Below, piece by piece: positions 54,383-63,755 of a DNA stretch of 64,000 nt. Under the pieces are notes generated by a model. The model worked only from the letters and a program-made list of their open reading frames with translations. It ran no database searches and had not been told where the DNA came from. Every line of letters starts with the position of its first letter. The first letter of the stretch is position 1. A program made the position numbers and the translations under genes. Where the stretch lies: NCBI GenBank assembly GCA_963837775.1, contig CAWIOX010000004.1, forward strand, positions 62,001 to 126,000, read 5' to 3'. The DNA is from CAWIOX01 sp963837775 (GTDB taxonomy: Bacteria > Pseudomonadota > Gammaproteobacteria > Burkholderiales > Burkholderiaceae_D).

Positions 54383-55033
54383 TCAACCTGCCACTTTAAC
54401 TTGCGCACCACCAATTGCATCCAATTTCATTTGGATTAACTGGCGAACTGGATTCTTTTGCTCAACCTTATCCAGTGCCAATTGATATGACACACGGGCT
54501 TCATCAATTTTATTTTGAGCCACAAAAAAATCTCCCTTGCGATCAGCAACCAAGCCTGCAAACTGTATGGAAAAATCACCTGAGAGCAGCTTCAAACCTT
54601 CATCAAAAGACTGCTCATCAAGCAAAATACCTGCTAACCGGACCTTGGCAATTGCCTTGTACCCCTCATCTCGCCCGCTGTTAATGACCCATTGCAATTG
54701 CTCCTTGGCCATCTTCAGGTTGCTTAGATCAAAAGCGTATTTCGCCGCTGCCAAGGCGCTCATTTGCGCATATGCGGTCCTGCTGAATTTAATCTCCATG
54801 TCCGTTGTAGCACGTTGCACTTTAGCAAGATCTTTTGCCACAATTGCTTTTTGCAGCTCTTCATATAATTGTGATGCCTGTACAGACTGGCTACGTTGAT
54901 AGTAATTCCAACCATTCCATGCTGCGTATGCAGCAAGAACAACTATCATCAACCATGTCACTGCGTTGCTGTACTTTTTCCACCAAGCTTTGATAGAGTC
55001 CAGTTGCTCTTGTTCTTCGTGATCGTATGCCAT
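54383..55033 (-). CDS. yfgM: YfgM-like TPR membrane protein
   Basis: A 216-residue protein with a cytoplasmic N-terminus (MAYDHEEQEQLDSIKAWWKKYSN), one transmembrane helix at ~25-43 (VTWLMIVVLAAYAAWNGWNYY), and a periplasmic TPR-like region of alpha-helical hairpins (ALAAAKYAFDLSNLKMAKEQLQWVINSGRDEG and so on). In E. coli YfgM is a SecYEG-associated periplasmic chaperone partner of PpiD. It is between hisS and bamB, as usual. Confidence 0.88.
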   Translation of the reverse strand: MAYDHEEQEQLDSIKAWWKKYSNAVTWLMIVVLAAYAAWNGWNYYQRSQSVQASQLYEELQKAIVAKDLAKVQRATTDMEIKFSRTAYAQMSALAAAKYAFDLSNLKMAKEQLQWVINSGRDEGYKAIAKVRLAGILLDEQSFDEGLKLLSGDFSIQFAGLVADRKGDFFVAQNKIDEARVSYQLALDKVEQKNPVRQLIQMKLDAIGGAQVKVAG

Positions 55034-55045
55034 GTTTATATTTAA

Positions 55046-56386
55046 TTAGTGGTGATAATGGACATGCTCGTGGTCATCGGCTCCGATGATTTGATCCACC
55101 ATATAATCTACAGCGCGGGAAAATTCAACGCTGCTTTGATTATTCTCAGACTCTGATGAGCGCATTGCCTTAACTGAAACGACATCTTGAGCCACTTCAT
55201 TCTCGCCGATAATAATTGCAAATGCTGCCCCGCTTGCATCGGCTCGTTTCATCTGCGACTTAAAGCTTGCCCCAGCACCGGATGTGCCGCAATGTAGCAC
55301 GACATCCAGGCCGGCATCACGCAAACGCTCAGACAAGACGAACGCCTGTAATTGCGCCTCATCTCCCTGATGCACAATATACACATCACATTGATTTGAA
55401 GAACAAGGCTCACCCGACGCCTTCATCAGCTCCAATAAACGCTCTACACCCATTGCAAAGCCACAAGCCGGCGTTGGCTTCCCGCCAAATATTTCAACCA
55501 GTGGATCATAACGACCTCCTCCACAAACCGTGCCTTGCGAGCCTAACTTATCGGTGACCCACTCAAACACAGTGCGATTGTAATAATCCATGCCCCGCAC
55601 CAAACGCGGATTAATCGTGAATGGGATATTGTTATGACGCAGGATTTTTTGAACCCCTTCAAAATGCGCACTCGATTCCTCACCCAGATAATCAAGAAGC
55701 TTTGGTGCAGCATTAACCATCGCCTGCATTATTGGATTTTTCGTATCGAGAATACGCAATGGATTTGAATACAAACGCCGCTGAGCATCAGCATCAAGCA
55801 AGTCTTTATGCTGCTCAAAATAGGATACCAAGTCTGCCCTGTGCTTGTTGCGCTCATCTGCATTGCCAATCGAATTCAGCTCTAGCTTGATATCGTCCAG
55901 ACCGAGGTCATCCCACAGGCGCTGACACATCATGATCAGCTCAGCATCAATATCTGGGCCTGAAAATCCCAGTGCTTCAGCGCCAATTTGATGAAACTGA
56001 CGATACCGGCCACGTTGCGGTTTCTCGTGACGAAACATGGGTCCTGCATACCACAATCGTTTAGGTCCGTCGTAAGTCAGGCTATGCTCCAGCGCAGCTC
56101 GCACAACACTGGCGGTACATTCCGGGCGTAGTGTTAGCTGGTCGCCATTCATCGAATCGGTAAAGGAATACATTTCCTTTTCAACAATATCAGTCACATC
56201 GCCCAAACCACGTGAAAACAACGCTGTCGGCTCAACAATGGGCGTGCGTATTTGCTGAAAACCATAGCTCTTGAGTACTGAATGTACAGTATTCTCAAAC
56301 AACTCCCATAGCGGAGCGTCACTGGGCAGGATGTCATTCATCCCTTTTACAGCCACTATTTTTTCAATTTTTTTATTTTCAGACAT
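55046..56386 (-). CDS. hisS: Histidine-tRNA ligase
   Basis: A 446-residue class II synthetase. Motifs: GMNDILPSDAPLWELFENTVHSVLKSYGFQQI at the start, motif 2 YAGPMFRHEKPQRGRYRQFHQIGAE (~residues 108-132), the histidine-A motif LVRGMDYYNRTVFEW (~259-273), motif 3 FAMGVERLLELM and a C-terminal anticodon-binding domain. The tail is rich in histidine (DDHEHVHYHH). The gap to yfgM is 12 bases. Confidence 0.96.
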   Translation of the reverse strand: MSENKKIEKIVAVKGMNDILPSDAPLWELFENTVHSVLKSYGFQQIRTPIVEPTALFSRGLGDVTDIVEKEMYSFTDSMNGDQLTLRPECTASVVRAALEHSLTYDGPKRLWYAGPMFRHEKPQRGRYRQFHQIGAEALGFSGPDIDAELIMMCQRLWDDLGLDDIKLELNSIGNADERNKHRADLVSYFEQHKDLLDADAQRRLYSNPLRILDTKNPIMQAMVNAAPKLLDYLGEESSAHFEGVQKILRHNNIPFTINPRLVRGMDYYNRTVFEWVTDKLGSQGTVCGGGRYDPLVEIFGGKPTPACGFAMGVERLLELMKASGEPCSSNQCDVYIVHQGDEAQLQAFVLSERLRDAGLDVVLHCGTSGAGASFKSQMKRADASGAAFAIIIGENEVAQDVVSVKAMRSSESENNQSSVEFSRAVDYMVDQIIGADDHEHVHYHH

Positions 56387-56444
56387 TTTTCAAATTAGGA
56401 AATTTTCAAGAACACAAATATCGGCACATTCACGCGACAACAAT

Positions 56445-57710
56445 CTATTTTCCATAGTGATTTTTTACATAATCCAGTACAACGGACTGAAACTCTTCCG
56501 CAATGCGATCTCCGCGCAAAGTCATTTTTTTCTCGCCATCTACAAATACCGGTGCAGCAGGCGACTCCCCAGTTCCAGGAAGGCTGATGCCAATATTGGC
56601 ATGCTTAGATTCGCCCGGGCCATTCACAATGCAACCCATCACTGCAACGCTCATACCCTCTACTCCCGGATACTGTTTTTTCCATACAGGCATTTGCTCA
56701 CGCAGGTAAGTTTGAATCCTGTCAGCCAATTCCTGGAACACCGTCGATGTTGTACGGCCACAGCCAGGACACGCAATCACCATTGGTGAAAATTTGCGCA
56801 AACCCATTGTCTGCAAAATTTCTTGTGCAACAACAACCTCTTTAGTGCGATCCCCACCCGGCTCTGGCGTTAGAGAAATGCGAATAGTGTCACCGATACC
56901 TTCTTGCAGCAACACCGACAATGCTGCAGTAGACGCCACAATACCCTTACTTCCCATGCCGGCCTCAGTCAAACCCAAATGGAGGGGATAGTCACAACGT
57001 CGAGCAAGCTCTCGATACACTGCAATCAGGTCCTGCACACCTGACACCTTGCAGGACAAGGTGATGCGGTTGCCAGTCAAGCCCAGTTCTTCAGCGCGTT
57101 GCGCATTTTCAATGGCTGAAGTGACCAAGGCCTCATACATTACCGCACTCGCACTCCATGGCGTGACACGCGCAGCATTCTGATCCATGATACGTGCCAG
57201 AAGTGCCTGATCGAGACTCCCCCAATTGACACCAATACGAACCGGCTTATCATATTTACAGGCAACCTCTATCATCTGAGCGAATTGCGTATCTCGCTTG
57301 GCACCCTGCCCAACATTACCCGGATTGATTCGGTACTTCGACAGCGCTAGCGCACAGTCAGGATAATCCAGCAACAGTGTATGTCCGTTGTAATGAAAAT
57401 CCCCAATCAACGGCACGTCCACGCCCATTTTATCGAGTTGCTCACGAATTTGCGGGACAGCCGCCGCCGCCGCCGCATTATTCACTGTTATACGCACCAA
57501 CTCTGAGCCAGCACGCGCCAGCTCTTTAATTTGTACTGCCGTACCAATGACATCAGCTGTATCCGTATTTGTCATTGATTGCACGATGACAGGAGATCCA
57601 CCACCGATCACGACCTCACGTGAAGCATAACGAATCACAACACTACTGCTATTTCGCCGAGCAAGTGAACCAGAGTCTATTGGATAATCATTCGCCATCA
57701 TTGTTGACAT
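56445..57710 (-). CDS. ispG: 4-hydroxy-3-methylbut-2-enyl-diphosphate synthase IspG
   Basis: A 421-residue iron-sulfur enzyme of the non-mevalonate isoprenoid pathway. TIM-barrel domain with VIVQSMTNTDTADV (~39-52), PLIGDFHYNGH (~95-105), RINPGNVG (~122-129), RIGVNWGSL; and the C-terminal 4Fe-4S domain with IACPGCGRTT and VMGCIVNGPGE, which carry the cluster cysteines. The start ATG overlaps the rodZ stop by one base (TAATG). Confidence 0.96.
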   Translation of the reverse strand: MSTMMANDYPIDSGSLARRNSSSVVIRYASREVVIGGGSPVIVQSMTNTDTADVIGTAVQIKELARAGSELVRITVNNAAAAAAVPQIREQLDKMGVDVPLIGDFHYNGHTLLLDYPDCALALSKYRINPGNVGQGAKRDTQFAQMIEVACKYDKPVRIGVNWGSLDQALLARIMDQNAARVTPWSASAVMYEALVTSAIENAQRAEELGLTGNRITLSCKVSGVQDLIAVYRELARRCDYPLHLGLTEAGMGSKGIVASTAALSVLLQEGIGDTIRISLTPEPGGDRTKEVVVAQEILQTMGLRKFSPMVIACPGCGRTTSTVFQELADRIQTYLREQMPVWKKQYPGVEGMSVAVMGCIVNGPGESKHANIGISLPGTGESPAAPVFVDGEKKMTLRGDRIAEEFQSVVLDYVKNHYGK

Positions 57711-58657
57711 TATTTTAATTTAATACGTGCGATATTATTCTTTGCGCCGGATTTGATTTCAAGCGACTCTCCGCGCAACAATACTTCCACTCCACTTGCA
57801 TTGCCAACGGTCAGAAACAAACCTTCTCCGACGTCAAAAGACTGAGTTGCACCAGCCTTAAGTAAGCGCGACAACACTGGGACTCCATTTTTTTGCCTGA
57901 CATCAATCCATGAATCCTCATGAATTTTCACAAGCAACTGATTTCTGTTTACGGATTCAGCAACCTGCAATGTCATAGGATCACCGGAAGCCAAAGGCAC
58001 GCCCTTTTCCACTGCAATTGCTTCAGCAGCAATCTGAGGCCCAACAACTGAAACTGGGGACACGTTCACAGCAGCGTCAACCGTTGCATCTTCTGCGCTG
58101 GCGACGGCAGGAAGTGCCGGAGGACTAACCGGCACAAGTTCTTTTTTAGCATTCACAACGAGAGAATCAGGCAAAGCCGGAATCCAATTCATTTGCTGCG
58201 CCAACAATGCAATCAAGAGCAAGAGAATCAGCACAGCAACACCAACATTCCAACGCGTCAGCATTTCTCGACGATTTCCCAGCATCGGCAAACGCGCCTC
58301 AGAAAATGTAGTTGGTAGTGCACGTCGCAACGGCACTGCTGCCGTTACCGCGATGACATCCTGCGTCATCAACGCCAGCAAAGGCGCCACTTCCAGCTTT
58401 AGCAGTTTTGCATAAGCACGAATGAAACCACGTGTGACGGCCCAACCAGGCAAAGCTTCGTAATTATCCTGTTCAATTGCAATAACTTGCCTGGGAGCCA
58501 ATTTCAATTGCTCAGAGACCTGTTCGATCGACCAGCCCAGCACTAGACGCTGCGCAGCTAGTTGTGCTCCGGGCATTATCCGCTCAACACTTTCAGGCGC
58601 ATCCGAAACGGCACCATCCAAAATACCAACCATATGATTATCAGCAATATCACTCAT
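57710..58657 (-). CDS. rodZ: Cytoskeletal helix-turn-helix protein RodZ-like
   Basis: A 315-residue protein with an N-terminal cytoplasmic helix-turn-helix (GAQLAAQRLVLGWSIEQVSEQLKLAPRQVIAIEQDNYEALPG, ~residues 30-72), one transmembrane helix at ~138-154 (VGVAVLILLLLIALLAQ), a flexible linker and a C-terminal DUF4115 domain. RodZ links MreB to the membrane and controls rod shape. The ATG at 58657 overlaps the pilF stop by eight bases. An upstream frame to 58702 has no clear start signal. Confidence 0.9.
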   Translation of the reverse strand: MSDIADNHMVGILDGAVSDAPESVERIMPGAQLAAQRLVLGWSIEQVSEQLKLAPRQVIAIEQDNYEALPGWAVTRGFIRAYAKLLKLEVAPLLALMTQDVIAVTAAVPLRRALPTTFSEARLPMLGNRREMLTRWNVGVAVLILLLLIALLAQQMNWIPALPDSLVVNAKKELVPVSPPALPAVASAEDATVDAAVNVSPVSVVGPQIAAEAIAVEKGVPLASGDPMTLQVAESVNRNQLLVKIHEDSWIDVRQKNGVPVLSRLLKAGATQSFDVGEGLFLTVGNASGVEVLLRGESLEIKSGAKNNIARIKLK

Positions 58658-59447
58658 CAAATGCTCCACGCTGATATGCCGCATATTCGGAAGAACTTGC
58701 ATGACGACGATGCAACTGCGTCACGAGTCCAATCTCAGCTGCACGATCTCCGCGCTTCCTCTCAATTTTAATCGCGAGCCACAACACATCTGCTGCCAAC
58801 ACATCCGCCTTTACCACTCGATCTATATAAAAATGAGCACGCTCATAGTCATGGCGATCATAATGAATTTTCGCCAAATTGGCATTAGTTGAAGGATTGG
58901 CAGGGTCATATTTGAATGACTCAGAAAAATAACGCTCGGCCAAAGCAATATTCTTTAATTTCAAACTGCAAACCCCCGCATTATTCAACGCCTTTTCAGG
59001 CGAGCGATAAGTGCGATTTTTGAGAGCCTCTTCAAAATATGCAATTGACTGCCCTTCACGTCCACTCTGACATAAGAGCCATGCAAAATTATTCTTGAAA
59101 TCAGGGTTATTGGGTGCCAGCTTGATGGCTCTCTGAAAATTATCTTCTGCCAGACGCATTTCGCCCATATCCATGTAAATCAAGGCACGCACGCCATAGG
59201 CGTCGGACAAATCAGGATCCACCAACAATGCTTGCTTGATTTCATCCAGAGCCACATCCATTTGATGCTGCTGGTAATAACCAACCGCCAATTGCATACG
59301 AATCGCCGCGCGCTTTTGATTGTCAGTTTGATCAGAACGAGTAGGCAACTCAGTCCGCATTGCCTCTGATGGACCGGACGCGCAAGCGACCAGTGAAAGC
59401 GCGACCAGGAAAACTGCAAACCATGAGCTACGCCGCATCAATTTCAC
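58650..59447 (-). CDS. pilF: Type IV pilus assembly lipoprotein PilF (PilW)
   Basis: A 265-residue lipoprotein with TPR repeats. The signal peptide ends in LVAC (Cys ~22). At least four TPR motifs follow: RMQLAVGYYQQHQMDVALDEIKQALLVDP, SDAYGVRALIYMDMGEMRLAEDNFQRAIKLAPNN, FKNNFAWLLCQSGREGQSIAYFEEALKN and AERYFSESFKYDPANPSTNANLAKI. It assists secretin assembly for type IV pili. Its start overlaps the rlmN stop by four bases (ATGA), so these genes are translationally coupled. Confidence 0.9.
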   Translation of the reverse strand: MKLMRRSSWFAVFLVALSLVACASGPSEAMRTELPTRSDQTDNQKRAAIRMQLAVGYYQQHQMDVALDEIKQALLVDPDLSDAYGVRALIYMDMGEMRLAEDNFQRAIKLAPNNPDFKNNFAWLLCQSGREGQSIAYFEEALKNRTYRSPEKALNNAGVCSLKLKNIALAERYFSESFKYDPANPSTNANLAKIHYDRHDYERAHFYIDRVVKADVLAADVLWLAIKIERKRGDRAAEIGLVTQLHRRHASSSEYAAYQRGAFDE

Positions 59448-60613
59448 CCGGACACCTCCACGATACGACCAAAATCCTTACCAAACTTCTGCTTATATTC
59501 TTCCATTTTTTGCATGCGCTCCTGAACCCGAGTACGATCCTGCACCTCCCCGGCTAACTGACCACAAGCAGCATCAATATCATCGCCGCGTGTTTTTCGG
59601 GTAGTCGTCACAATACCGGCATCCATTAAAATCTGGGCAAAAGCCTTGATTCGTGGACTTTTAGAACGTATCAAGCCAGACTCAGGAAAAGGATTAAACG
59701 GAATCAAATTGAATTTGCACGACACGGACTCCGTGCCACTTTGCACCAGAGCGATCAACTCACGCGCATGCGCATCGGTGTCATTCACACCATCCAGCAT
59801 GCAGTATTCAAAAGTAACGAAATCACGCGGCGCAAACTCAAGGTAGCGCCTGCATGCTGCCATCAACTCGCGCAATGGATATTTTTTATTCAGCGGTACC
59901 AGGCCGTCACGCAACGCATCATTGGATGCATGCAAGGACACCGCCAAGGCGACTGCACATTCTTGCGACAAGCGATCAATCATGGGCACTACGCCCGACG
60001 TCGACAAGGTGACGCGACGACGCGACAAACCGTACGCATTATCATCCAGCATCAACTTCAAAGCCGTGACCGTCGGCTCATAATTCAACAAAGGCTCGCC
60101 CATACCCATCATCACGACATTCGTGATCTGGCGCTCGCCCTTAGGACCAGGCTCAATACCTTTAGTTTTTCGCAAAGCAAACTCTGCCATCCAGAGTTGT
60201 CCGATAATTTCGCCAACCGATAAGTTGCGACTAAAACCCTGCTTTCCGGTCGAACAAAAACGGCAATTCACCGCACAACCAGCCTGAGTCGATATACACA
60301 GCGTACCGCGAGTCTCCTCAGGAATAAATACAGTTTCCACTGCATTTCCCTGCCCGACATCCAATAGCCACTTACGCGTACCATCAACCGAAGTGTGATC
60401 ACTGATGACCGCCGGCGCCGCAACCATTGCTCGACTTGACAACTTGTCGCGCAAAGATTTCGCCAAATCAGTCATCGCATCAAAATCACTGGCGCCGAAC
60501 TGATGAATCCAGCGTTGCAATTGCTTTGCGCGAAACGGCTTCTCACCCAACTCACCACAGTAAGCGATGAGTTGCGCGGGATCCAGATCCAGCAAATTGG
60601 TGAGTGCCATCAT
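59444..60613 (-). CDS. rlmN: Dual-specificity 23S rRNA/tRNA methyltransferase RlmN
   Basis: A 389-residue radical-SAM enzyme that methylates A2503 of 23S rRNA and A37 of some tRNAs. Motifs: GCAVNCRFCSTGKQGFSRNLSVGEI (~residues 111-135, including the CxxxCxxC cluster cysteines), MGMGEPLLNY (~171-180), RVTLSTSGVVPMIDRL and the C-terminal KTRGDDIDAACGQL. The second conserved cysteine is in that final motif. The start is ATG 60613 or 60610. It follows ndk on the same strand. Confidence 0.95.
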   Translation of the reverse strand: MMALTNLLDLDPAQLIAYCGELGEKPFRAKQLQRWIHQFGASDFDAMTDLAKSLRDKLSSRAMVAAPAVISDHTSVDGTRKWLLDVGQGNAVETVFIPEETRGTLCISTQAGCAVNCRFCSTGKQGFSRNLSVGEIIGQLWMAEFALRKTKGIEPGPKGERQITNVVMMGMGEPLLNYEPTVTALKLMLDDNAYGLSRRRVTLSTSGVVPMIDRLSQECAVALAVSLHASNDALRDGLVPLNKKYPLRELMAACRRYLEFAPRDFVTFEYCMLDGVNDTDAHARELIALVQSGTESVSCKFNLIPFNPFPESGLIRSKSPRIKAFAQILMDAGIVTTTRKTRGDDIDAACGQLAGEVQDRTRVQERMQKMEEYKQKFGKDFGRIVEVSG

Positions 60614-60682
60614 AACAACATTCCATCACGCCATCCGGCCCACGGGCAGCCGCAAGGCCGCCCGCACCGGACAGCAAATAAA

Positions 60683-61108
60683 TTAACGCGAGTAAACGTT
60701 CAAAGCCGCGAAGAAATACGCAATTTCAACTGCAGCTGTTTCTGCCGCATCGGAACCGTGCACAGCATTAGCATCGATCGAATCAGCGAAATCAGCACGA
60801 ATCGTACCTTTTTCAGCCTTCTTCGGATCTGTAGCACCCATCAGGTCACGGTGCTTCAAGATCGCGTTTTCACCTTCCAGAGCCTGCACGATAACAGGAC
60901 CGGAAATCATGAAATTCACCAGATCATTGAAGAAAGGACGCTCACGGTGAACCGCGTAGAAGCCTTCAGCTTCGGCGCGCGACAATTGCATCATACGCGC
61001 TGCGATGACTTTCAAGCCAGCGCCTTCAAAACGGGCGTAAATCTGACCGATAACATTTTTTGCAACTGCATCAGGCTTGATAATAGACAGGGTGCGTTCG
61101 ATTGCCAT
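60683..61108 (-). CDS. ndk: Nucleoside-diphosphate kinase
   Basis: A 141-residue kinase of normal length. The catalytic histidine is in NAVHGSDA (~His 117); MAIERTLSIIKPDAVAKNVIGQIYARFE is the typical N-terminus; the nucleotide-binding part includes HRERPFFNDL and MISGPV. It balances nucleoside triphosphate pools. The start at 61108 is chosen because upstream residues (to 61165) are not part of the family. Confidence 0.97.
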   Translation of the reverse strand: MAIERTLSIIKPDAVAKNVIGQIYARFEGAGLKVIAARMMQLSRAEAEGFYAVHRERPFFNDLVNFMISGPVIVQALEGENAILKHRDLMGATDPKKAEKGTIRADFADSIDANAVHGSDAAETAAVEIAYFFAALNVYSR

Positions 61109-61308
61109 CTGTAAAAACTCCAATGAAAATAAAGGGTTAAGGCCAATAACTGAAAATTGAACCAACCTTGGATTTTAACACAAATTCACCCCGCCTCATC
61201 CCATGAGAAGCGAGCCTAGCACCGAGAGCCGCCTCCCTGCCGCCATGCGCACTTTAATAATTGTCATGTTATGCTACTCGCAAGCAATTATTCCCCGAGG
61301 CAATCAAT

Positions 61309-62001
61309 ATGAATTCAAATCTGCAGCACACGTTTGGCAACACAATAACATCCACAGCTACACGCAACCGCGTTTTACGCAACACCTACTTGCTGCTGGC
61401 GATTTCAATGATCCCAACCGTTCTTGGTGCATGGTTGGGCGTGCAACTGAATTTCTCGCTGTTCGTCGCCAGCCCCGGAGTTGGCTTTATTGCCTTCATG
61501 GCGATTGCGTTTGGCTTTTTCTATGCGATTGAAAAAACCAAGGATTCCGGCCTGGGTGTCGCTGTCCTGCTCGGCTTTACCTTCTTCATGGGTCTGATGC
61601 TGTCACGCCTGATTAGCCACACATTAGGCTACGCCAATGGCACATCGCTCATCATGATGGCATTCGGCGGCACAGCGACCATCATGGGCGTGATGGCCAC
61701 GATTGCAACGGTCTCAAAACGCGACTTTTCCGGCTTGGGCAAATGGCTATTCGCCGGATTGCTGGTCATCATCGTTGCCGGCATCGCCAACATTTTTCTA
61801 CAACTGCCCGCCCTACATCTCGTGGTATCAGTGATTGCGATCGCCATTTTCTCCGCCTACATATTATTTGACGTGCAGCAAATCATCAACGGCGGCGAAA
61901 CAAACTATATTTCCGCAACACTCAGAATTTATCTGGATGTCTACAATATCTTCACCAATCTGCTGGCGCTGCTGGGCATTTTTGGCGGCAATCGCGATTG
62001 A
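61309..62001 (+). CDS. Bax inhibitor-1/YccA family membrane protein
   Basis: A 230-residue protein with seven hydrophobic segments (~25-45, ~48-72, ~80-100, ~108-130, ~140-160, ~165-185 and ~203-225), ending in TNYISATLRIYLDVYNIFTNLLALLGIFGG, a hallmark of the BI-1/YccA family. E. coli YccA modulates FtsH; other members conduct Ca2+ or H+. The ATG at 61309 has GAGG upstream. A terminator follows at 62016. Confidence 0.9.
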   Translation: MNSNLQHTFGNTITSTATRNRVLRNTYLLLAISMIPTVLGAWLGVQLNFSLFVASPGVGFIAFMAIAFGFFYAIEKTKDSGLGVAVLLGFTFFMGLMLSRLISHTLGYANGTSLIMMAFGGTATIMGVMATIATVSKRDFSGLGKWLFAGLLVIIVAGIANIFLQLPALHLVVSVIAIAIFSAYILFDVQQIINGGETNYISATLRIYLDVYNIFTNLLALLGIFGGNRD

Positions 62002-62015
62002 TCGAATTTACCCCG

Positions 62016-62048
62016 CAAAAAAAGCCGACCATCATGGTCGGCTTTTTT
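62016..62048 (+). terminator. Terminator after the YccA-family gene
   Basis: AAAGCCGACC pairs with GGTCGGCTTT around a short loop, followed by a T-run, 15 bases after the stop. Confidence 0.85.
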
Positions 62049-62107
62049 ATCAAAACGGACGGAGTATATGATGAAACACCCCCCCTTCCGCAATGATTAC
62101 TTAGGGG

Positions 62108-62139
62108 AAAATCGATACACCTGCCAGTATATTTTTCAG
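62108..62139. repeat. AT-stem/G-loop palindrome, copy 5
   Basis: On the minus strand AAAAATATAC and GTATCGATTTT flank the loop TGGCAGGT. It lies between the two convergent genes yccA-like and rlmD and resembles the other copies, though its right arm is imperfect. Confidence 0.45.
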
Positions 62140-62163
62140 CCCAAAGTATAAGTCGGCGAAATA

Positions 62164-63507
62164 TTATTGATTTACCAGGTCAAATACAGCCATCGATTCC
62201 ACATGCGCGGTGTGTGGAAACATGTTCACGACACCAGCAAACTTCAGGGCGTACCCACCCTCCAGCACCAGCAAACCGGCATCGCGCGCCAGTGTAGAGG
62301 GGCTGCACGATACATATACAATACGCTTTGGCATCATGTCGGGGCGCACCTGCCGCAAGCCGATCAAGGCCTGGCAGACAGCCATCGCACCGTCGCGCGG
62401 CGGATCAATCAGCAGGCGGTCAAACTTACCCATCGCAATAAGATCTTCGGTCGTCGCCTCAAACAAATTACGGCAGAAAAAGCTGGTTTTATCTGCCAGT
62501 CCGTTCTCCTTGGCATTTTCCAGTGCGCGCTCAGTCAGTGCGGTACTTCCTTCAATACCGACCACTTCCCGCGCCAGCGTGGCAATCGGCAGGGTGAAAT
62601 TACCCAGGCCGCAGAATAAATCAGCCACCCTATCATCCGCCTGCACATCCAACAGTCGCAACGCACGCGCCACCATCACCCGATTGATCTGATGGTTTAC
62701 CTGCGTAAAGTCAGTTGGCTTGAATGGCATCCTGACGCCGAACTCGGGCAAGGAGTAATGCAGCGCAATATCTTCAGGGTAAAACGGCACGGCGGTATCC
62801 GGCCCTTTGGTTTGCAACCACCATTGCACCCTGTATTGATCAGCAAATTCTTTCAGCTTAACCTCGTCCTCTGCCGTTAATGGCGCCATGATGCGCAATA
62901 CCAGCGCAGTCACTTCCTCCGCCACTGCCAGCTCAATTTGCGGCAACTGACGAACTATCGTCAGCGATTCGATCAGGCGGCGCAGCGGCACCAGCATTGC
63001 AGAAACATGTGGCGGCAGCACTTCACAGCTCTTCATGTCGGTAATGTAACGCGACTTCTTTTCGTGAAAGCCGACAAGAACACCGCCTTTTTTGGGAACA
63101 TGGTTGACCGACAGGCGCGCCCGGTAGCGATAGCCCCAGGTCGGGCCGTAAATTGGCCGCATCATGGTTTCCGGCTTCACGCGGCCAATGTGCCACAGAT
63201 TATCTTCCAGTACGCGCTGCTTGGTAGCGACCTGGGCCGAAGGCTCCAGATGCTGCATTGCGCAACCGCCGCACAGTCCAAAATAAGTGCATTGCGGCTT
63301 GACGCGCAAAGAGGACTCCCGCCTCACATCAATGATGGTCGCAGCTTCCCAACTGGCTTTTTTGCGATAAGTCTGATAACTGACGAGTTCGCCTGGCAAT
63401 GCACCCTCGACAAATACGACCTTGCCGATCGTACCGTCTTCGTTTTGAAGGTGACCTACGCCACGCGCGTCCATATCCAGGGATTCTATTTCAATGGTGT
63501 GCTGCAT
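62164..63507 (-). CDS. rlmD: 23S rRNA (uracil(1939)-C5)-methyltransferase RlmD
   Basis: A 447-residue TrmA/RlmD-type methyltransferase. N-terminal TRAM domain (IEIESLDMDARGVGHLQNEDGTIGKVVFVEGALPGELV), the iron-sulfur cysteines in CTYFGLCGGCAMQH (~74-87), SAM motif FCGLGNFTLPIA, DPPRDGA and the catalytic cysteine loop SCSPSTLARD (the first cysteine attacks uracil). The start at 63507 is the first residue matching the family; the open frame continues upstream to 63639 with no support. Confidence 0.94.
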   Translation of the reverse strand: MQHTIEIESLDMDARGVGHLQNEDGTIGKVVFVEGALPGELVSYQTYRKKASWEAATIIDVRRESSLRVKPQCTYFGLCGGCAMQHLEPSAQVATKQRVLEDNLWHIGRVKPETMMRPIYGPTWGYRYRARLSVNHVPKKGGVLVGFHEKKSRYITDMKSCEVLPPHVSAMLVPLRRLIESLTIVRQLPQIELAVAEEVTALVLRIMAPLTAEDEVKLKEFADQYRVQWWLQTKGPDTAVPFYPEDIALHYSLPEFGVRMPFKPTDFTQVNHQINRVMVARALRLLDVQADDRVADLFCGLGNFTLPIATLAREVVGIEGSTALTERALENAKENGLADKTSFFCRNLFEATTEDLIAMGKFDRLLIDPPRDGAMAVCQALIGLRQVRPDMMPKRIVYVSCSPSTLARDAGLLVLEGGYALKFAGVVNMFPHTAHVESMAVFDLVNQ

Positions 63508-63687
63508 ATATATAATAAAAAATGAAGCCTGGCCCAATAGCGGCCAAGAAATTATTAAAAAGTCGGTAATTGATGGTGGCAGTTGAAAGCCGTGCCGGAG
63601 TCGTTCAGCCTTACGGCCGAATAATCGCATAAATACCATGCACCCTGCAGAATGTTAAAGGCAAGAAGCTGGCAATTCTTCGATCAT

Positions 63688-63722
63688 GAATGACGCCTTA
63701 ATGCCCTGCAGGCACGTCATTC
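63688..63722 (-). terminator. Hairpin after the sigma-factor gene
   Basis: GAATGACG and CGTCATTC pair perfectly around a loop with a further TGCC/GGCA pairing; no long T-run. It is 34 bases after the sigma-factor stop, so it may be a weak terminator. Confidence 0.45.
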
Positions 63723-63755
63723 GTCTTGAATTTTGTCAATACTATCAATGCGAAG

